Shown one piece after another: positions 59,590 to 64,000 of a DNA stretch of 64,000 bases. The notes under the pieces were generated by a model. That model searched no databases, was not told where the DNA came from, and was given only the letters and a program-made list of their open reading frames with translations. Source of the DNA: CAYWVO01 sp964461835 (GTDB lineage: Bacteria; Zixibacteria; MSB-5A5; WJJR01; JAJRUJ01); contig CAYWVO010000011.1 in the NCBI GenBank assembly GCA_964461835.1, positions 11,039 through 75,038 on the forward strand, given 5' to 3'. The position numbers were made by a program, and so were the translations under genes. Within the stretch, counting starts at the first letter, position 1. The number at the start of each line of letters is the position of its first letter.

Positions 59590-60840
59590 GTGATTGAACA
59601 CATTATCGAGAGTTCGAAAAGGCGGATCGATGCAACTAGAAGAACCATCGAAAATCTGCTGGACTTGGAATTCCCATATACCGATTCCGAACAGGCACTA
59701 ACCGAAGTAAAACGGATATTCGAAGAGACTTCGCTGGCATTATCAAGCGCTAAAGACTCGACTGATGAGTCTCTTAAGAGAGGCGTTGCAGAAACGGCTC
59801 TGGAACGACTCATTATTTATATTCCACTTTTGGGATTTATCTTAAGGTCAACCAATGTTCGTAACGCATTTGAGATCCATGGCCCTCTTCTCAGAATATC
59901 CAAAAAACTTCTTAAAAAAGAAGTTAGGTTATTGTTATCCTCCGAATGGGAATATTCACCGATGACCTACCTTAATGTCCCTCGATTGAGGGACTTTATT
60001 CTGATCGGTTTTCCTGCCACGGAATCTGCCAATCCATTTCTCATTCCTTTATCAGGACATGAATTGGGACACAACCTATGGACAAAACATGAATTAAAAG
60101 ACCAAGTGAATGAGTATGTTACTCGGTTAATACAACAAAAAATCAATGAGGATCGGTGGGAGGAATTTAGTCGATTATATGACATAAATGAGACCAATGA
60201 TCCGGAATTTTGGAATGTACCTGAAAATAAGGAGCTTATCGCCCAAGCGGCGACTTGGGCCACAATGCAAGCTGAAGAGACTTTTTGTGATTTAATTGGA
60301 ATGAGGATTTTTGGGAGCTCTTTTCTTCATGCGTTTGTATATCTCCTATCTCCAGGTCAAAAAACTCGGTTTTTGATTTATCCAAGCCTTAAGAATAGAA
60401 TGAGAACCCTATTGAATGCAGCACAAACTTGGGGTATTGATACTCGTCTTGATTATACTGGAGCATTCCAAGCCGATGAACAAGTTCAGTTGATCGATAA
60501 AGAAGTATTCCAGTTGGAATTGGCCGAATATGCAGTAGGGGAACTTGAATTAAATATTCGTGATGCCGCCAACGAGCTTGTAACCGATGCTGGCTTAGGT
60601 ATCATTAAGCAAGAATCGGTGGAAAAGATCCTGAAATGTATAAAAAATGCCGTTCCAGCGGAGAAGGAAATTTCACTTGCTGAAGTCATCAACGCTGGAT
60701 GGGAGGCACATTTGGACAAGGATTTATGGGCTGATTTCAAAAACATGACTCTCGCTGAGAAATTTGAAAACCTAAAAGAAGTAATTCTTAAATCCATTGA
60801 AGTTCTTGAAGTACAATCACGACTTGGTGAAGGCGAATAG
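59590..60840 (+). CDS. HEXXH metalloprotein of unknown family
   Basis: 416 residues from a GTG. The centre has SGHELGHNLW, with His157-Glu158-x-x-His161 as a zinc protease site. About 70 residues later EETFCDLIGMRIFG (Glu229, Glu230, Asp234) supplies the likely third ligand, in the gluzincin arrangement with HEXXH and a downstream EE..D..G. The first 110 residues and last 140 are helical. A hydrophobic stretch near 77-90 (LERLIIYIPLLGFIL) may touch the membrane, but there is no signal peptide, so it is probably cytoplasmic. A peptidase is likely; substrate unknown. AT-rich like its neighbours. Confidence 0.82.
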   Translation: MIEHIIESSKRRIDATRRTIENLLDLEFPYTDSEQALTEVKRIFEETSLALSSAKDSTDESLKRGVAETALERLIIYIPLLGFILRSTNVRNAFEIHGPLLRISKKLLKKEVRLLLSSEWEYSPMTYLNVPRLRDFILIGFPATESANPFLIPLSGHELGHNLWTKHELKDQVNEYVTRLIQQKINEDRWEEFSRLYDINETNDPEFWNVPENKELIAQAATWATMQAEETFCDLIGMRIFGSSFLHAFVYLLSPGQKTRFLIYPSLKNRMRTLLNAAQTWGIDTRLDYTGAFQADEQVQLIDKEVFQLELAEYAVGELELNIRDAANELVTDAGLGIIKQESVEKILKCIKNAVPAEKEISLAEVINAGWEAHLDKDLWADFKNMTLAEKFENLKEVILKSIEVLEVQSRLGEGE

Positions 60841-60845
60841 GATAA

Positions 60846-61451
60846 ATGATTCTCAGGTCGAAGGACATCGCTGATAGGCTGAGAGAAGCAGAGGGCTCTA
60901 CCGACCCTTTGGTGATTACTCCGTTGCCTGATCTTGAAAATCTCGAAAAAAAATGTGACGCTTCGGTAGATCTTCGGCTTGGCAGTTGGTTTGTCTTGCT
61001 GAAACAGGCCAAGCTACCTTGTATGGACATTGATGGCGACACAATCGGCGGAGAACAAAGGTTTACAAAAACTCATTACGTACGATTCGGCGACGTATTC
61101 ATATTACATCCTCGTTCTTTCGTGCTTGGCATAACCCTTGAATGGATTCGACTCCCGAAAGATCTTGCTGCAGTAGTAACCGGCAAATCTTCTTGGGGTA
61201 GGCGTGGACTGATTATCGCCACAGCAACAGGGGTCCATCCCGCATTTAGTGGTTGTCTGACTTTGGAAATAACAAATCTGGGTGAAATTCCTATTAAGAT
61301 CAGCCCTGGCATGCACATTTGCCAATTGTTTGTGCACAAAATGGACGGCGTTGTTGAAAAGCCAGCTGAAAGCAAATTCGCGGTTAGTCGAAAACCGAAA
61401 TTTGGTCATATAGAGAAGGATGATTTTACGAAAAGATTATCCAAATCGTAG
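60846..61451 (+). CDS. dCTP deaminase/dUTPase-superfamily protein
   Basis: 201 residues. DASVDLRLG (38-46) and GKSSWGRRGL (113-122) followed by FSGCLTLEITNLGEIPIKIS and PGMHICQLF reproduce the Dcd/Dut trimer fold. Against E. coli Dcd, Ser115, Arg119 and Glu141 line up with the catalytic Ser111, Arg115 and Glu138. The usual 'IDPG' before them in the active-site loop reads VHPA here, so substrate preference may differ. Housekeeping Dcd is usually stand-alone. Here it is the third gene of an AT-rich operon, five bases after the metalloprotein. A nucleotide-depleting defence effector is one possibility. Confidence 0.85.
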   Translation: MILRSKDIADRLREAEGSTDPLVITPLPDLENLEKKCDASVDLRLGSWFVLLKQAKLPCMDIDGDTIGGEQRFTKTHYVRFGDVFILHPRSFVLGITLEWIRLPKDLAAVVTGKSSWGRRGLIIATATGVHPAFSGCLTLEITNLGEIPIKISPGMHICQLFVHKMDGVVEKPAESKFAVSRKPKFGHIEKDDFTKRLSKS

Positions 61452-61622
61452 TCATTTCAATTGAAAATATGTTTGTCCAGAATTAATCTGTTAGTTCGCA
61501 ATCTGAGTCAAATTTGTATAATCTGAGCGCATTTTCATCGCTGGGGTGGCGCAATCTGCTCCAGCCGTTTTTATTTGGGCAGTGATGTTGAATATGAGCT
61601 GACTGGCTATGAGGAGAGAATA

Positions 61623-63437
61623 ATGAACAGAGGGACTAACATCATCTATCTGCTGACTTCGTTGCTGGTTTTGTCCGGAATGACGGCAGGGGCTGTTGCT
61701 GCCGATGAAACCTGGCTGACCATCGCCGAAGCAACCAATTATACTGAAACGTCGACCTACGACGAGACCATCGCCTACCTGCGCCGCATGGAGAAAGAAT
61801 CGGATTTTCTCAAGCTGATCAAATTCGGGATTACGCCACAGAATCGAATCATGTACGCGGTGGTGGCGTCCAAAGATCAGGCGTTCACCCCGGAGCAAGC
61901 GCAGCAGACGGGCAAACCGATTATCCTTATCGAAAACGGGATCCACGCCGGAGAAATTGCGGGGAAGGAGGCGTCGCTGGCATTATTGCGGGATATCCTG
62001 ATCACCAAAGAGTATTTAGGTATGCTCGACAATGTAATATTGGTGATCGTGCCGGTGTTTAATGTCGACGGACACGAGCGAATTTCACCATACAATCGAG
62101 CCAACCAGAACGGCCCGGCCGAGATGGGATTCCGGGCCACCGCGCAGCGGTTAAATCTCAATCGTGATTTTCTCAAAGCGGATGCCCCGGAGATGCAGGC
62201 ACTGATACGGCTATTCGTGAACTGGCAGCCGCATGTGTTTATCGATAACCATGTCACCAACGGTGCCGACTATCAATACACCGTGACCTATTCGATCACC
62301 AATAATCTCGACGCCACGCCCCCGATTCGTCGGTACGTAAATGAAGATTTCTGGCCGGAGGTTGAGCGATGGATGAGCCACCTGGGAGAGCCGATAATCC
62401 CGTACGTTATCTTCCGCGGGACTCCGGAAGCCGGCTTACTCAGTTGGATTGCCCCGCCGCGCTTTTCCACCGGCTATGCAGCGATACAGAATAAGGTGGG
62501 ATTGCTGGTCGAGATACATATGCTGAAAACATTTGAAGAGCGAATTAAAGGCAACTATGCGCTGATGCTCTCGGTGTTGCAGGCAATTAATGCCAGTCCT
62601 GATCCGTTAGTGGAGGCGGTCGCTGCCGCTGAACAGGAATGCATTGACGGCTTGACCGGTGGCTACCCGCTGGATTTCGAGCGAACCGATGATACCGCCT
62701 GGATTGAGTTTCTGGGATATGAATATGAAGAGGTCGAGAGTGAGATCGCCGGGAGATCGTGGGTGCGATACTCCCCGGAAAAACCCAAGACGTACACTAT
62801 TCCCTGGTTTAATTCGTTCACAGTGGAGGATTCGGTATTTGTTCCAAACTACTATTTGTTACCACCGCAGTGGGAAAAGACAATTGAGCGATTGGTGATC
62901 AACGGTGTTCATATTGAGTTACTGGCTGAGGATACCGATCTCCCGGTAGAGATGTATCGGCTGACCGAGCCGGAGTGGGCGGAGGAATCATACGAGGGCC
63001 GTCACCGAGTGACATTCGAACAGGCTACCATTGAAACAACAGTCATTGTTCCGGCAGGGACAATTGTTGTTCCGCTGAAACAGCGAGGGGCCAAAGTGGC
63101 GATCCATGCATTGGAGCCGCAGGCGCCGGACGCCTTCGTGCGCTGGGGCTTATTCAACACGATCTTTGAGCGCAAGACCTATATCGACACCTGGAAAATC
63201 GAAGAAATGGCCAAGGAGATGCTGGCGGAAAATCCGGCGCTCCAGGTAGAATTCAAAGAACGGCTGGCAACGGATTCAACGTTCCGTGAATCGCCCCGTG
63301 CGCGGTGGATGTTTTTTTATACCCGCTCGCCATATTACGAGCGCGACCACAACCTCTATCCGGTCATGCGCGTCGTTGCCGAGCAGGACCTGCCAACTAA
63401 ACGCCGGGGACGCTTACTACAGATGGATATCGAGTAG
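61623..63437 (+). CDS. secreted M14-family zinc carboxypeptidase
   Basis: 604 residues from the ATG at 61623 behind GGAGAG; an upstream in-frame ATG at 61575 would bury the signal peptide (IIYLLTSLLVLSGMTAGAVA). The M14 zinc site is His108 and Glu111 in GIHAGEIAGKEASL and His210 in FIDNHVTNGADYQYTVTYS. The C-terminal half is the beta-rich accessory part seen in the longer bacterial members. Base composition returns to that of the main genome. Likely trims peptides in the periplasm or outside, fitting the other secreted proteases here. Confidence 0.9.
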   Translation: MNRGTNIIYLLTSLLVLSGMTAGAVAADETWLTIAEATNYTETSTYDETIAYLRRMEKESDFLKLIKFGITPQNRIMYAVVASKDQAFTPEQAQQTGKPIILIENGIHAGEIAGKEASLALLRDILITKEYLGMLDNVILVIVPVFNVDGHERISPYNRANQNGPAEMGFRATAQRLNLNRDFLKADAPEMQALIRLFVNWQPHVFIDNHVTNGADYQYTVTYSITNNLDATPPIRRYVNEDFWPEVERWMSHLGEPIIPYVIFRGTPEAGLLSWIAPPRFSTGYAAIQNKVGLLVEIHMLKTFEERIKGNYALMLSVLQAINASPDPLVEAVAAAEQECIDGLTGGYPLDFERTDDTAWIEFLGYEYEEVESEIAGRSWVRYSPEKPKTYTIPWFNSFTVEDSVFVPNYYLLPPQWEKTIERLVINGVHIELLAEDTDLPVEMYRLTEPEWAEESYEGRHRVTFEQATIETTVIVPAGTIVVPLKQRGAKVAIHALEPQAPDAFVRWGLFNTIFERKTYIDTWKIEEMAKEMLAENPALQVEFKERLATDSTFRESPRARWMFFYTRSPYYERDHNLYPVMRVVAEQDLPTKRRGRLLQMDIE

Positions 63438-64000
63438 ATCGAAACCCCTGAGTCGCCTTTGGCAACGTGGTTTCGACATCATCCTCCGTTGGGGCGTGCG
63501 TACCACGGACTTTCCCGCATCGGGTGGCAATCCCAAACTTAGTGAGCCACAGGCGAACGCGTTTGGGGTTGGCGTCCGTTGACGTTCAACTCACTCCCGT
63601 GCTGGGCACGGGTGAAAATGGATCCCGGCTCACGGCCGGGATGATAGAGTGGAGCGGCCTGGTGGCACGGGCATCTTGCCCGTGCATCCGAGCAGGCTGT
63701 CCAGGCCACCATCTGCACGTCCCACTCACATTCCCAGATCGGGTGGCCCTGACGTTCGTCAGGGTTTCTAGCTCTGATCGAACAGCGTATGAAACCCGGA
63801 CAAATGTCCGGGCCACGCGTCCATGAGCAAGCTGCCCAGAGGTAGGTCGAAACTTTTGAGTCGCCTTTGGCGACGTGGTTTCGACATCATCCTCCGTTGT
63901 GGCGTGCGTACCACGGACTTTCCCGCATCGGGTGGCAATCCCAAACTTAGAGCGATTCTCATAAATATTTTCCGATTGGGGGCGAAGAAAAAGCTAGACA
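63438..64000. repeat. repeat-rich right end of the window
   Basis: 563 bases. A 102-base direct repeat occurs at 63441-63542 and 63849-63950. Each copy starts with a GTCGAAAC/GTTTCGAC hairpin (63438-63476, 63846-63885) and ends with GGCAATCCCAAACTTAG. Between them are a GGATCCCGGCTCACGGCCGGGAT-type palindrome, GGGCATCTTGCCC, CCCTGACGTTCGTCAGGG and CCCGGACAAATGTCCGGG hairpins. Frames here are not genes. Confidence 0.85.

Noticed and set aside
63664..63680. TGGCAC...TTGC resembling a sigma-54 -24/-12 promoter
   Set aside because: Seven bases separate the two boxes instead of five, it lies inside a GGGCATCTTGCCC hairpin repeat and no gene follows.
63467..63826. Frames on both strands in the right-end repeats
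   Set aside because: Composed of hairpin repeats; no gene-like features.

Overview
The window (64,000 bases, one 100-base run of N) looks like part of a metagenome-assembled or draft genome of a Gram-negative, FCB-type bacterium, perhaps a candidate phylum such as Zixibacteria or a relative. This is inferred from four things: a secreted subtilase ending in the 'NYPNPFN...GIYLYRL' type of C-terminal sorting domain, many outer-membrane and signal-peptide proteins, a tricorn protease, and intergenic repeat families. No rRNA or tRNA gene and no CRISPR array was seen.

Layout. 1-1266 (minus): the end of a TPR protein and a small secreted protein. 1460-4123 (plus): a BlaI repressor and BlaR1-like M56 sensor with a promoter studded with dyads. 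4120-18595 (minus): the centrepiece, a single run of 16 enzyme genes, trpE-trpG-trpD-trpC-trpF-trpB-trpA-aroH-aroF-tyrA-aroA-aroE-aroC-aroK-aroB-aroQ. Together they cover the whole shikimate pathway, tryptophan synthesis and the first steps to tyrosine. A promoter, a 40-codon leader peptide containing Tyr-Leu-Tyr-Trp-Trp-Trp-Tyr-Tyr, and a terminator/antiterminator pair precede them, so classical attenuation is very likely. A 51-codon ORF too small for standard calling ends the run. 19049-31482: subtilase with five PKD domains, VOC protein, cytidine deaminase, sodium:solute symporter, zinc-ribbon protein, coiled-coil protein, pirin, an SUMF1-fold secreted protein and CcmF.

32048-40521: a zinc-ribbon membrane protein, then a cluster that reads as bacterial ceramide synthesis (GNAT-fold ceramide synthase candidate, serine palmitoyltransferase, and a divergent NAD-dependent reductase). 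A small membrane protein and a class V PLP enzyme follow. After them comes a 124-base tandem repeat array that contains the N gap, then a propeller protein. 40633-52810: two paralogous FG-GAP/VCBS secreted proteins bracket rpoN, hpf, hprK, an MlaD-like MCE protein, a decayed IS481 transposase, an outer-membrane barrel with a bactofilin-like front end, and an ABC transporter pair. 53100-58489: an outer-membrane protein, an MscS channel and a tricorn protease.

58612-61500 is visibly AT-rich and looks imported. It holds a tight three-gene operon: an unknown helical protein, a large HEXXH metalloprotein and a dCTP-deaminase-like enzyme. Nucleotide-pool enzymes of this fold are known in anti-phage defence, so this is the best candidate in the window for an undescribed system. 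A secreted M14 carboxypeptidase and a repeat-filled right end (102-base direct repeats) close the window. Frame shadows are left out. Starts were chosen by ribosome-binding site and family N-terminus.
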